Below are positions 46,701-49,845 of a stretch of DNA of 60,000 nucleotides, piece by piece. This stretch comes from Nematostella vectensis (Eukaryota > Cnidaria > Anthozoa > Actiniaria > Edwardsiidae). Both the position numbers and the translations under genes were made by a program. The notes under the pieces are model-generated. The model was not told the DNA's origin and searched no databases. It saw only the letters and a program-made list of their open reading frames with translations. Numbering within the stretch: the stretch's first letter is position 1; each line of letters starts with the position of its first letter. The stretch lies in the NCBI RefSeq assembly GCF_932526225.1, contig NC_064043.1, positions 11,904,085 to 11,964,084 of the forward strand. The letters run 5' to 3'.

Positions 46701-48457
46701 TGGGTGGAGAGGTCAGAGGCCCGCACTCTGCTAAAGGACACGCTGGATCTGTCCGAGCTCTTTCACCCGGGAACCTTCCTCAACGCCCTTCGTCAACAGA
46801 CCGCAAGGTATTCACGCCTCTGATTTTTAACCAGTGAGACCTTGTCCCCTGAGACAGACCATACATCAGGGCATTCCTAGACTAAAGCCCCTACTTGACG
46901 AATAATATACATTTGATTTCAATGTAGTCGTTAAGTCGTGCTTTAAGCTGTTAGGGTGATTTAGATCCACGACGCCGGCAAGAGAACGCCGCCTCGCGCA
47001 CGTTCGATTGCGCGCGCACACTAATTTTTGCCGGCGTCCCGTCCTGAAGAGGACGTGAAAAAGCATGAAATGCCGTCCTGAACAGGACGCGACGCCGGCA
47101 AGAAAAGCGTACGCGCGCAATCGAACGTGCGCGAGGCGGCGTCTTCCTGCCGGCGTCGTGGATCTAAATTACCCTCATTGAATATTCCATGACTCAATTG
47201 GCGAGGGCTCTACAATCATATACTATCCCTTCGCATGCCAGCTGCTGCACCACGCCTGTTAAGATCCCAGTCACCCTCAATTAATATTTAAGAGAAGGAC
47301 CAGTAGCGGATCCAGGAGGAGGGTTTAGGGGGTTTAACCCCCCCCCCCCCCCCTCCTTTGGACTGCCAGGAAGCCATATGTAACAAAAAAACTCCCCCCT
47401 TTGTCACTGAGCCAAACCCCCCCCCCCCTTTAGCGAAAAGCTAGGTCCGCCCCTGAGGACTAGAATGAGTTCAAATCTGTTTGATTGACTTGCGGCTTGA
47501 TCATTTTAGGGCGCTAAAGACGGCAATGGATAATCTGAAACCTGCCGTAGCATGGAAAGGCGGAGTCCCGGGCGCTAAATACCCTGTCAAGGTACCGTGT
47601 GGCGCCACTTCAGAACAGACAGAGCGTAACGTTCGGCGGAAGCTCCAAGAACGGAGAGAGGGAGAGACATTAAAATGGAATTGGAAACTTATCAACCCAA
47701 GACTAAGAGTGCAGATACAACGTTGTCTAGTTTAGGACACAGGACAATATTAGGAAATAATTACCCCGTTCCATCACCCTTGCTTTCTCCGAACTTAGCG
47801 CCCAAGCTGTGAACTTAAGCGGACGTGCTTGTATTATCGGTGATCGTAACGTGACGATATCGTCCTACTCGTGACACAAAGCGCCTGTTGTTTCTAATAT
47901 CATGTCATATTTTTTTGTTCTACAGCTTGGTGGACTGCAAATAGAGGGCTGCACGTTTGACGGTAATGCGCTCACTGAGAACCAGAATGACTCTCCTAGC
48001 GTGTCTGCCGTGCCCACTGCTACAATGGCATGGGTGCCTAAGGTATGCATACCGAATTAGTCAAGCCTGTGAGGCAGGCTCAAGGGGCTTAGGAAAGGAA
48101 AGAAGAGCGTGCGTGCCGTGGGAGAAGGATGAATGGAAGAGGATATTTCTCCACTTATCCGGGCACCTTTTAACTCTTTTTGTGGACCCGTTATTAGGCG
48201 TGGTCGTCTTAATTGTAGTACAGAAATGCCAAATACTTTCTTGAGTGTCTCCTCTAACTCTAGTATCATTATAATAATATTTTGTACTTGTGTTAAAGGA
48301 CTCGCCAGATCCCTATCCCGAGAGTGAGTGCATCTCTGTACCCATCTACTACAACTCGGACCGTGATAGCATAGTCACGTGCTTCAACATGCCGTGTGGC
48401 GGGAACCAAAACTACTGGCTGCAGTGTGGTGCAGCACTTTTTCTTAAGAGCCAGTGA
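1..48457 (+). CDS. DYNC2H1: Cytoplasmic dynein-2 heavy chain 1, 3' ~80% of the gene (62 coding exons)
   Basis: This is the motor heavy chain of dynein-2, which drives retrograde intraflagellar transport in cilia. The assignment to DYNC2H1 rather than axonemal or DYNC1 chains rests on near-identity to the known family across the linker, AAA1 and C-terminus, for example [16 protein letters not shown] in AAA1 and a C-terminus ending [12 protein letters not shown] joined 62 exons using GT-AG sites. Every phase is consistent, giving about 3,420 residues in the window; the animal family is about 4,300, so roughly the first 1,000 residues lie upstream. The stop is TGA at 48455-48457. Exon coordinates are in the domain entries. 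Introns range from under 100 nt to 4.0 kb (intron 18) and carry most of the repeats in the window. No exon is broken: no frameshift or premature stop was found. Exon 1 is the least certain because only 31 coding bases are visible. Confidence 0.98.
3..9512 (+). CDS. DYNC2H1: DYNC2H1 exons 1-12: end of tail and linker domain
   Basis: Coding exons: 3-33 (partial), 420-658, 1872-2021, 3401-3603, 4224-4379, 4734-4845, 5877-6047, 6438-6820, 7500-7632, 8080-8310, 8705-8827 and 9218-9512. They encode the C-terminal tail helices and the linker, the lever that swings across the AAA ring. Family landmarks include LKYVRGE-like [18 protein letters not shown] (exon 7), [20 protein letters not shown] and [15 protein letters not shown] (exon 8), and [15 protein letters not shown] (exon 10), all characteristic of dynein linkers. 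For exon 2 a first in-frame AG at 413-414 gives the wrong phase; the acceptor ending at 419 restores the frame and the family sequence VKVDC. Exon 4 ends at 3603 because an in-frame TAA begins inside the donor. Confidence 0.95.
659..1410 (+). repeat. Minisatellite made of the exon 2 donor junction (~70-bp unit, ~10 copies)
   Basis: Each unit begins with about 26 bases identical or nearly identical to the end of DYNC2H1 exon 2 (CTCACAAAAACCACAG), followed by the intron start GTAC and about 40 bases of intron. The first ~4 copies read ACATAGTATTG after the donor and later ones CTGTACAGTTG, showing two subfamilies in blocks. Each copy therefore retains a potential 5' splice site. The last copy (near 1393) is decayed. 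Confidence 0.95.
2030..3330 (+). repeat. Minisatellite in intron 3 with a two-step higher-order pattern
   Basis: Units contain CGCAATAAATAACTCA and TGTAATGAACACGC. From about 2150 to 2640, long (~50 bp, with CATCACGCTAGACATGTAA) and short (~38 bp) units alternate, so the true period is a dimer. From about 2640 onward the long unit repeats alone, and it decays after 3100. It fills almost the whole intron and stops about 70 bases before exon 4. No exon sequence is included. Confidence 0.95.
4940..5660 (+). mobile_element. 5'-truncated non-LTR retrotransposon (LINE) tail in intron 6
   Basis: An open frame (4938-5384) encodes the conserved C-terminal tail of CR1/L2/Rex1-type reverse transcriptase polyproteins: [29 protein letters not shown], a RSLRSANK-like block, [17 protein letters not shown] and [10 protein letters not shown], then a stop. 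It is followed by a short 3' UTR and a (TTA)n tail at 5554-5660, the usual simple-repeat end of these elements. All catalytic RT motifs are missing, so it is a dead 5' truncation. It lies in sense orientation within DYNC2H1. Confidence 0.88.
5554..5660. repeat. (TTA)n microsatellite, LINE 3' tail
   Basis: About 35 trinucleotide units, nearly uninterrupted. It directly follows the LINE 3' UTR and is best read as its tail. Confidence 0.95.
6988..7239. mobile_element. 252-bp MITE with 33-bp terminal inverted repeats and TTAA flanks
   Basis: The two ends match over 33 bases with one mismatch (core GTCACCAGTTTACTTCCGG), and the sequence between is AT-rich and non-coding. TTAA tetramers flank both termini (6989-6992 and 7235-7238), outside AGCCGCAT. 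TTAA target duplication is typical of piggyBac- and Kolobok-type elements. It sits in DYNC2H1 intron 8. Confidence 0.88.
7275..7375 (+). mobile_element. tRNA-derived SINE fragment, family A
   Basis: The head resembles a tRNA, with an A-box-like stretch (TGACCAGTGTGTTAGG) and a good B box (GGTTCGATTCCC), followed by GTTGAGGATGCTATCTTTCTG. A second copy near 25680-25770 shares the same layout, including TTTTCTGTTTCTC after the B box. Two copies outside any gene context support a SINE rather than a tRNA gene; no stable cloverleaf could be drawn. Confidence 0.7.
8901..9122 (+). repeat. 111-bp tandem duplication in intron 11
   Basis: Two near-identical copies begin AGATTTGGATATAATATT at 8901 and 9012 and end in AACTGAGATTTCAG. 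They differ at only a few positions, so the duplication is recent. The second copy ends about 95 bases before exon 12, and both copies end in a TTTCAG resembling an acceptor. Confidence 0.92.
9688..9760. repeat. Dispersed repeat, shared with 46168-46245
   Basis: The stretch around GCCACACAAAGCTTCC and AAGATATTTTCAATCAA recurs with about 80% identity in intron 58 (46168-46245), and more weakly near 42460 in intron 54. It is a short, non-coding interspersed family whose boundaries I could not define. Confidence 0.6.
9945..12144 (+). CDS. DYNC2H1: DYNC2H1 exons 13-17: AAA1 main ATPase site
   Basis: Coding exons: 9945-10183, 10787-10969, 11285-11508, 11718-11827 and 11936-12144. AAA1 is the principal ATP-hydrolysing module that powers stepping. 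Exon 13 has the Walker A loop GPAGTGKT followed by VFNCDE at its end. Exon 14 has the Walker B stretch WGCFDEFNR. Exon 15 has the sensor-I region [12 protein letters not shown] and the conserved LFRPVAM. All catalytic residues expected for an active site (the Walker A lysine and threonine, the Walker B aspartate and glutamate) are present. Exon 13 ends exactly in a junction that has been tandemly copied into the following intron (see 10184-10490). Exon 16 ends in phase 1 at 11827, which gives [16 protein letters not shown] across the junction. Confidence 0.97.
10184..10490 (+). repeat. Tandem copies of the AAA1 exon 13 donor junction (~118-bp unit)
   Basis: After the real donor (10183/10184) the last ~27 bases of exon 13, encoding QVLVFNCDE, occur twice more, each followed by GTAGATCAAG. 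The intervening sequence also repeats, including CTTTTCAG, which would serve as an acceptor for a 77-nt pseudo-exon. One copy has an F-to-I change (GTCATCAAC). A third partial unit ends near 10490 without the exon piece. Confidence 0.93.
12169..12308. mobile_element. Small inverted-repeat element with internal poly(A) tract, intron 17
   Basis: Both ends carry CTAGGC...CGCCGTT and, further in, ATGTACCGTT followed by a form of AAATGCAAAT, in opposite orientation. The right arm contains an uninterrupted run of ~22 A. A related half-copy, with CATGTACCATTCCAAATGC, lies near 54855 in a VAMP7 intron. Confidence 0.7.
12572..17656 (+). CDS. DYNC2H1: DYNC2H1 exons 18-20: AAA2 module
   Basis: Coding exons: 12572-12748, 16782-17077 and 17371-17656. 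Exon 18 has the AAA2 Walker A loop GPSGSGKST. Exon 19 has the near-invariant dynein block [20 protein letters not shown] followed by [14 protein letters not shown] and the sensor region [19 protein letters not shown]2 binds nucleotide in dyneins but is generally regarded as non-hydrolysing. Exon 20 carries the helical lid with KSWLANRP and [17 protein letters not shown]. Intron 18 (12749-16781) is the longest in the window and contains a split minisatellite with a probable transposon insertion. Exon 19 ends in phase 2, and its last ~35 bases recur twice, decayed, just downstream. Confidence 0.96.
12755..12981 (+). repeat. G-rich minisatellite, left half of an interrupted array
   Basis: Degenerate units of about 55-60 bp contain GGTAGGGGGTCACGCTTGAG and GGTTACGTTTTTATA. 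The same family resumes at 15704-16070, after 2.7 kb of unrelated DNA. Confidence 0.9.
12982..15680. mobile_element. Putative 2.7-kb DNA element inserted into a minisatellite in intron 18
   Basis: This block separates two halves of one minisatellite family. Its ends are AGCGGAGCC...TCCATAG at the left and the reverse complement AGCGGAGCC...TTCCATAATAG at the right, a short imperfect terminal inverted repeat. The interior is AT-rich with only short, unrecognisable frames (the longest is 135 codons at 13835-14242), so it would be non-autonomous or decayed. Two GT donor-like junctions (near 13607 and 13960) suggest it may once have carried a transcript. No target duplication was seen. Confidence 0.5.
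15704..16070 (+). repeat. G-rich minisatellite, right half of the interrupted array
   Basis: Units contain GGGGACACGCTTGAGTATAG and GGTAGGGGGTTACGTT, the same family as 12755-12981, increasingly degenerate toward 16070. Confidence 0.88.
16205..16664 (+). repeat. 53-bp minisatellite, about 9 copies, intron 18
   Basis: The near-perfect unit contains GCCTCAGGCTTTTGCTGTTT and GGACCTTACAAGGGTGTAGA. Copies differ at one or two bases, and one lacks a single C, so the array is young. It is open in one frame by chance. Confidence 0.95.
17078..17160 (+). repeat. Two decayed copies of the exon 19 end
   Basis: The end of exon 19 (ACGATATCCCGTATGGGTAT) recurs at about 17094 and 17144 with a unit of ~50 bp. 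In the first copy the donor GT has become AT, and in the second the sequence decays after CCCGTTTTAG. These appear to be an older, inactivated form of the junction duplications seen elsewhere in the gene. Confidence 0.88.
17733..21964 (+). CDS. DYNC2H1: DYNC2H1 exons 21-25: AAA3 module
   Basis: Coding exons: 17733-17831, 18455-18618, 18928-19174, 20963-21114 and 21608-21964. AAA3 is the regulatory nucleotide site of dynein. The Walker A loop spans the exon 22/23 junction and reads [10 protein letters not shown]: glutamate stands where most P-loops have serine or threonine. My recollection is that vertebrate DYNC2H1 also lacks the hydroxyl residue here, so this looks like a family trait. Exon 23 has [20 protein letters not shown], the Walker B region, then [20 protein letters not shown], the stretch tandemly copied in the next intron. 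Exon 24 holds the sensor block [13 protein letters not shown], and exon 25 holds [19 protein letters not shown], a dynein landmark. Confidence 0.96.
19175..20650 (+). repeat. Minisatellite made of the exon 23 end and donor (~95-bp unit, ~15 copies)
   Basis: The unit is the last ~65 coding bases of exon 23 (encoding [20 protein letters not shown] and the following LQQ), the donor GTACGTCATAATTACAATAT, and back to the start. About ten copies are near-perfect. They share two changes from the exon (GAC to GAT, CTT to CTC), so the array has homogenised separately from the coding copy. From about 20140 five more copies belong to a diverged subfamily with AAATTGGACAAGCGG. One copy (near 19360) has lost its donor. 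A TATAG precedes each exon piece, making each unit a potential 73-nt pseudo-exon. Confidence 0.96.
20651..22556. other. DYNC2H1 introns 23 (end), 24 and 25: no further gene
   Basis: Intron 24 (21115-21607) is A-rich with AACAACAA words and gives a spurious 192-codon minus-strand frame. Intron 25 (21965-22556) contains a degenerate short repeat around AGATTCGACAGGTAAGG (about seven copies, 21950-22340) that again resembles the exon 25 donor context (AGATTCGATAGGTAAGG), followed by a poly-T run. No coding content is supported. Confidence 0.6.
22557..25123 (+). CDS. DYNC2H1: DYNC2H1 exons 26-28: AAA4 module
   Basis: Coding exons: 22557-22801, 24121-24353 and 24757-25123. Exon 26 opens with [11 protein letters not shown] and YFVTWGAH and contains a Gly/Ala/Pro-rich insert (about 22 residues from NPAPGEEGK) before YGRKLGKLE. 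Exon 27 carries the AAA4 P-loop GRSGVGRRT, with arginines at the lysine/serine positions as in other dynein-2 chains, and the segment [11 protein letters not shown]. Exon 28 carries FVLEDHQL, the [20 protein letters not shown] block and [11 protein letters not shown]. The start of exon 26 was fixed at 22557 because it continues phase 2 from exon 25 and matches the family. The open frame that runs further upstream is intronic. Confidence 0.95.
22920..23665 (+). repeat. 30-bp minisatellite, about 25 copies, intron 26
   Basis: The unit contains TGGCAGTCCATGGTAGTCAA and TGGCAAGTCA. Because the period is a multiple of three and lacks stops, it is open on both strands for about 250 codons. Variation is mainly AA/CC after AGTC. 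It starts about 120 bases after exon 26. Two internal palindromic CCATGG sites occur per block. No gene is implied. Confidence 0.97.
23855..24110 (+). mobile_element. tRNA-derived SINE, family B, ending at the exon 27 acceptor
   Basis: This copy matches the SINEs at 34386 and 35570: a degraded tRNA-like head (TAGTTGGTAGTTGCTCTGTAG), ATGTGAGTTGAGTTA, TTTCGATCTTAGCTG, TAATTCAGC and AGCTGCAAGG. Its T-rich tail leads straight into CCCGTTTCCAG, the acceptor of exon 27 at 24121. It is the most diverged of the three copies. Confidence 0.85.
25140..25770 (+). repeat. Minisatellite grown inside a family A SINE, intron 28
   Basis: About eleven units of ~47 bp contain GGCCCAGTGTGTTAGCG and GTATGGGGCCTCTCACC. 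The same words form the tRNA-like head of the family A SINE at 7275, and the last unit here continues into CTGAAAC...TTCGATTCTCGGTC and TTTTCTGTTTCTC, that is, the rest of the SINE. The array therefore arose by repeated duplication of the SINE's 5' part. It starts a few bases after the exon 28 donor. Confidence 0.88.
26244..29586 (+). CDS. DYNC2H1: DYNC2H1 exons 29-35: stalk coiled coil and microtubule-binding domain
   Basis: Coding exons: 26244-26461, 26879-27016, 27485-27759, 28268-28391, 28876-28997, 29227-29313 and 29460-29586. Exons 29-31 form the outgoing coiled-coil helix, rich in K/E/Q heptads (for example [20 protein letters not shown]). Exon 31 ends with the tip segment [19 protein letters not shown] and [17 protein letters not shown], the signature of the dynein-2 microtubule-binding domain. 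Exon 32 continues the tip and exon 33 ([20 protein letters not shown]) starts the return helix, which runs through exons 34 and 35. Exon 29 contains [20 protein letters not shown], linking AAA4 to the stalk. Exons here are small (87-275 nt). No heptad-breaking indel was noticed. Confidence 0.95.
26660..26800. repeat. (TTG)n microsatellite, intron 29
   Basis: About 47 trinucleotide units with scattered TTT, CTG and TGG interruptions. It produces poly-valine and poly-threonine frames that are not genes. Confidence 0.96.
30140..31428 (+). repeat. Minisatellite made of the exon 36 acceptor (44-bp unit, ~29 copies)
   Basis: Each unit has a complete 3' splice site, the pyrimidine-rich ACCCCTTTCCTTATGCTAG, followed by GTGCATGAGATGACC, identical to the first 15 bases of exon 36. 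The final unit runs into the true exon at 31429. Copies are almost identical. The period of 44 is not a multiple of three, and a frame opened at any upstream copy reads TGA within 19 codons, so only the last acceptor gives a functional mRNA. Confidence 0.97.
31429..35390 (+). CDS. DYNC2H1: DYNC2H1 exons 36-42: AAA5 and buttress
   Basis: Coding exons: 31429-31680, 31978-32076, 33212-33335, 33437-33494, 33584-33689, 34230-34349 and 35112-35390. Exon 36 encodes [20 protein letters not shown] and [18 protein letters not shown]. Exons 38-40 encode [30 protein letters not shown] and [16 protein letters not shown], ending in [10 protein letters not shown]. Exons 41-42 encode the charged coiled-coil buttress that props the stalk, then [15 protein letters not shown] and [16 protein letters not shown]. 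The start of exon 36 is the last of ~29 near-identical acceptors. Only this one keeps the frame; an upstream copy adds 44 nt per unit and reads into a stop. The end of exon 40 likewise is the first of ~17 donor copies. Confidence 0.95.
32401..32854. mobile_element. 454-bp inverted-repeat element, intron 37
   Basis: The ends pair over 22 bases with one mismatch (ATACTGAGAAAT at the left, its complement ATTTCTCAGTAT at the right). The interior has an additional imperfect repeat around CGAACGAT and no coding frame. Its non-coding, TIR-bounded structure fits a MITE. Confidence 0.72.
32866..32995. mobile_element. Short fold-back element next to the 32401 MITE
   Basis: TACAACATGGAAGGTGC...GTTTTTATTCACTCGTTGTGC pairs with an inverted partner ending GCACTTTCCATGTAGTA. 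The loop is short, so it would form a hairpin of about 50 bp. It lies only about 12 bases from the previous element. Confidence 0.7.
33690..34180 (+). repeat. Minisatellite made of the exon 40 donor (29-bp unit, ~17 copies)
   Basis: The unit is the last 14 bases of exon 40 (GTCTTACGGGCCAG) plus GTAAGGAGAATGTAG. Most copies keep a strong GTAAGG donor. Some have CCAAG or CCCGG in place of CCAGG at the junction. The first junction (33689/33690) is the one that gives the correct protein. Confidence 0.95.
34386..35085 (+). mobile_element. tRNA-derived SINE, family B, with internal minisatellite expansion, ending near the exon 42 acceptor
   Basis: It begins GGGGAGCCCAGGTAGCTTAG as in the copy at 35570, but the segment CTCTGTAGTGCCTGTGCCTC plus AACACAGGTTTCCCGGTCG is repeated about eleven times before the element resumes with GGGTTCTATTCCCAG, ATGTAAGTTGAGTTAG and GTGATTCAGCATCAAGC. 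The 3' tail passes into the pyrimidine tract of exon 42 (35112). Confidence 0.9.
35570..35900 (+). mobile_element. Full-length tRNA-derived SINE, family B, ending at the exon 43 acceptor
   Basis: The clearest copy, about 330 bp. It has a tRNA-like head with A box (TGGCGCAGTTGG) and B box (GGTTCGATTCCC), a unique body (TTTCGATCTTAGCTGTG, CAACTCGACCACGTCTGAAT), AGCTGCAAGGAGAGTG and an ATTTATTTATT tail. The tail runs directly into GATAG, the acceptor of exon 43 (35913). Confidence 0.92.
35913..40890 (+). CDS. DYNC2H1: DYNC2H1 exons 43-51: AAA6 module
   Basis: Coding exons: 35913-36002, 36762-36827, 37270-37320, 37948-38157, 38232-38304, 38915-39024, 39202-39252, 40203-40328 and 40780-40890. Several are very short (51, 51, 66 and 73 nt). 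They encode [89 protein letters not shown], then [14 protein letters not shown] and [20 protein letters not shown], and [28 protein letters not shown] and GQGQ are hallmark dynein AAA6 motifs. This module is structural rather than catalytic in dyneins. Intron 49 is almost wholly minisatellite up to the acceptor at 40202. Confidence 0.95.
36060..36745 (+). repeat. Minisatellite of intron 43 (~72-bp unit, ~9 copies)
   Basis: Units contain GTGACAGTGACATTACATTT and GCGTGACCATACCATTG. Units with CACTTTAGTACTTTGG and CACTTTTTAGTACTTTTG alternate, giving a dimeric higher-order repeat. It ends within ~20 bases of the exon 44 acceptor, and no exon sequence is copied. Confidence 0.93.
37640..37729. repeat. 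(AT)n microsatellite, intron 45
   Basis: About 45 AT dinucleotides, flanked by AT-rich sequence; potentially cruciform-forming. Confidence 0.95.
39262..40202 (+). repeat. Minisatellite of intron 49 abutting the exon 50 acceptor (~55-bp unit, ~14 copies)
   Basis: Units contain TAACAAGTGCGCTCCATCG and TTTTGGTATCCCTGTGTTAC. The final unit is cut by TAG at 40200-40202, which is the acceptor of exon 50, so the pyrimidine-poor GGTATCCCTGTG tract of the repeat is part of the splice site. Unlike the exon 36 case, no exon bases are copied. A stretch at 39415-39600 interrupts the array. Confidence 0.92.
41239..41349. mobile_element. 111-bp MITE, intron 51
   Basis: 21-bp terminal inverted repeats with two mismatches (AGCCGACTCTTA at the inner end) bound a short loop containing the palindrome TCGAAAATGTTTTCGA. 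It is too small to code and is typical of a miniature inverted-repeat element. Confidence 0.85.
41416..48457 (+). CDS. DYNC2H1: DYNC2H1 exons 52-62: C-terminal domain and stop
   Basis: Coding exons: 41416-41571, 41827-41908, 42186-42325, 42687-42752, 42913-43017, 43377-43493, 45909-46121, 46608-46807, 47510-47591, 47926-48042 and 48299-48457. Landmarks are [127 protein letters not shown] and [12 protein letters not shown], ending [17 protein letters not shown] then LKSQ-stop. The last exon runs straight to TGA with no alternative stop. Intron 57 (43494-45908) contains a minisatellite and a LINE fragment with its own long frame, which is not part of this gene. Confidence 0.96.
41930..42165 (+). 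repeat. Pyrimidine-rich tract, intron 53
   Basis: About 235 bases that are overwhelmingly C and T on the + strand, just upstream of exon 54. It is a low-complexity region that yields misleading open frames; the last part overlaps the exon 54 acceptor region. Confidence 0.85.
43494..44385 (+). repeat. Minisatellite of intron 57 (~22-bp unit, ~38 copies)
   Basis: The unit is GGGGGAACACTCACGCATCA, with CTTCAC and CATCGC variants and unit lengths of 20-24 bp. It starts a few bases after the exon 57 donor. Long frames on both strands are by-products. Confidence 0.95.
44514..45832 (+). mobile_element. 5'-truncated LINE with a 324-codon open RT C-terminus, intron 57
   Basis: The frame 44514-45488 begins within the reverse transcriptase palm: [20 protein letters not shown], then the catalytic box [10 protein letters not shown], then thumb and tail segments ([52 protein letters not shown]-like [13 protein letters not shown]). 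It is uninterrupted to its stop, then has ~320 bp of 3' UTR and a short (TTG)n tail at 45812-45832. The endonuclease and the first RT motifs are absent, so it cannot act alone. The intact frame suggests a recent insertion, in sense with DYNC2H1, next to a minisatellite. The CR1/L2/Rex1-like group is likely. Confidence 0.92.
46168..46245. repeat. Dispersed repeat, second copy of the 9688 family
   Basis: GAGTCACACAAAGTATCC and AAGATATTTTCAATCAA correspond to 9688-9760, with similar spacing. It lies in intron 58. Confidence 0.6.
46953..47175. mobile_element. 223-bp GC-rich palindromic MITE, intron 59
   Basis: Arms of about 65 bp pair almost perfectly (GATCCACGACGCCGGCA at one end, TGCCGGCGTCGTGGATC at the other), with a core that itself contains inverted copies of GACGCCGGCA and of GTCCTGAAGAGGACG/GTCCTGAACAGGACG. 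It is strongly GC-rich compared with its surroundings and would form a very stable hairpin. Confidence 0.9.
47301..47455. mobile_element. 155-bp hAT-like MITE with 5-bp target duplication, intron 59
   Basis: It starts CAGTAGCGGATCCAGG and ends, in reverse complement, CAGGGGCGGACCTAG. Both sides are flanked directly by AGGAC. CAG termini suggest the hAT superfamily; a 5-bp duplication fits the hAT5 group rather than classical 8-bp hATs. The interior has homopolymer C runs of ~15. Confidence 0.8.
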
Positions 48458-48778
48458 ACACAAAGGGCACAGGTGTACAGGTTACACATCAAGGACAAGA
48501 GTACACCAAATATATGTTGTGGTTGGAAATTCATTTTGGTTGGAATTTTTACCAACCAGTTGGAAATTTTTCAACTAGTTAGAAATTTTACAACCAGTTG
48601 GAAATTCTCCAACCAGTGCAAAATCTGGAAGACCTCAAATGTACCAGGCATTCTTTTTTGATAAGTACGTTGGGGTTAGGGTTAGGGAATGGTTGGGTAA
48701 GACTTTGTTAAAATAAACTTCAAGTATCTTTTGGTTAGGGTTAGGGTATGGTTGGGTAAGACTTTGTTAAAATAAACT
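48458..48778 (+). terminator. DYNC2H1: DYNC2H1 3' untranslated region and candidate poly(A) signals
   Basis: The transcript continues past the TGA at 48457. AATAAA hexamers occur at 48712-48717 and again about 60 nt later, in two similar copies of a short sequence (GGTTAGGG...AAAATAAACTT). Both lie inside the TIR element that starts at 48511, so the gene may now borrow its poly(A) signal from that element. The actual cleavage site cannot be seen from sequence alone. Confidence 0.4.
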
Positions 48779-48816
48779 TTACGTAACAAAACTGTGTAGA
48801 AGATATTTTTATTTAA

Positions 48817-49164
48817 TTAATTGATTTGGGCGCATTTCAATGCGTCATTGATGTTGGCCTTGCAAGCAACCTCCTTCCTGTCACTTGACCATACCTTCCC
48901 GTTGGCATAGGACCATTTCTTCCGTTTTATAGTATTTTCGTCGGCAGACGACATAACTATTGGATCATCACTGATGCGCTACTTTTTTTGCTTTAAAAAT
49001 TGTTTTGCTTTTTCATACAAACCATCTTCAATGTAAAAATTGATTTCTGATTTTTTACTTTTGGTTTGGAGCTTCAATTCCGTAATCTTTTCTAGGAATA
49101 AAGAGCGGTCAACACACGGCACAACTTCCTCCGCCATGATGATGTTTCGTTCAAACATCATCAT
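48817..49164 (-). pseudogene. Unrecognised minus-strand frame interrupted by one amber codon, inside the TIR element
   Basis: From a triple ATG at 49164 the frame encodes 61 residues (MMMFERNIIMAEEV at the start, rich in Lys/Glu, ending FLKQKK), then TAG, then in the same frame 53 more codons (including MSSADENTIKRKKWSYANGK) to TAA at 48817-48819. An AATAAA follows within ~15 bases. In-frame continuation after a single stop points to a decayed or readthrough gene of about 115 codons. An in-frame stop and a TTAATTAG acceptor-like site lie just upstream, so it could also be a terminal exon. I recognise no family. It does not resemble a transposase. Confidence 0.4.
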
Positions 49165-49776
49165 ATTTTCCGAGTAATGACCTTTAGCACAATCGAAATG
49201 TCTAATTAATTAAAAACATTTTCTATAGGTTCTTGTTCCAGCGGTACATTTCATAAACATCGGCTTCTTCAGAAGAGAGAATGTTACACAAAATCGAGTA
49301 ATTACGATGCCACGAAGAGGACAAAAAATAATTATTCAAGAGAAATAAAAGAACACTATTATTGCTCTAATTATTGTGCAGTCTTACATGTCAGTCATTC
49401 AATACCCGCTTTCGCACCTATCTTGAGTTACGTTCGACAAAAGTGCGTAATTTTAGACTCCTCCGAAGCCGCCAGGTCCGAGTCACGCAGAGCTTTTACG
49501 TACGCAATTTTAGAATACGAAACATCTATTTAAGCCCTATACAGGTTCTGGCATGTTTTCAAACGTTGTAAATTCATTGTAATGGCAGCACAGTTAGTCT
49601 TTTGTGGTATTTTTTGCTTTTTATCCACAAAAGTTTGCACTACGCTCGTGAAAAGATTTGGTCTCTGTTTCACGTTAATACGCATGCGTGCATTTATAAC
49701 AAGCGTGACGTAAGGCGCGTCATGAATATTACAATAAAGCAAGATTTAATCGCTCATCTTTCGTCACAAGCCTTAG

Positions 49777-49845
49777 TGGTCAAGTGGTAAGGGCTACTGA
49801 CTTCGGAGCGAAAGGTTGAGGGTTCGAATCACGGTAAGGTAAGAA
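49777..49845 (+). other. tRNA-like sequence (pseudogene or SINE head)
   Basis: An A-box-like AGTGGTCAAGTGG and a B-box-like GGTTCGAATCA lie at tRNA spacing, and the ends can pair over ~6 bases. The T stem and anticodon stem do not close, so a functional tRNA is unlikely. It lies inside the 48511-50197 element. Confidence 0.5.

Noticed and set aside
48670-48740. Telomere-like GGTTAGGGTTAGGG
   Set aside because: Only two short copies in unrelated context inside a TIR element; far too short for telomeric DNA.
49777-49845. Functional tRNA gene
   Set aside because: A and B boxes are present but the T and anticodon stems do not pair; treated as a tRNA-like relic.
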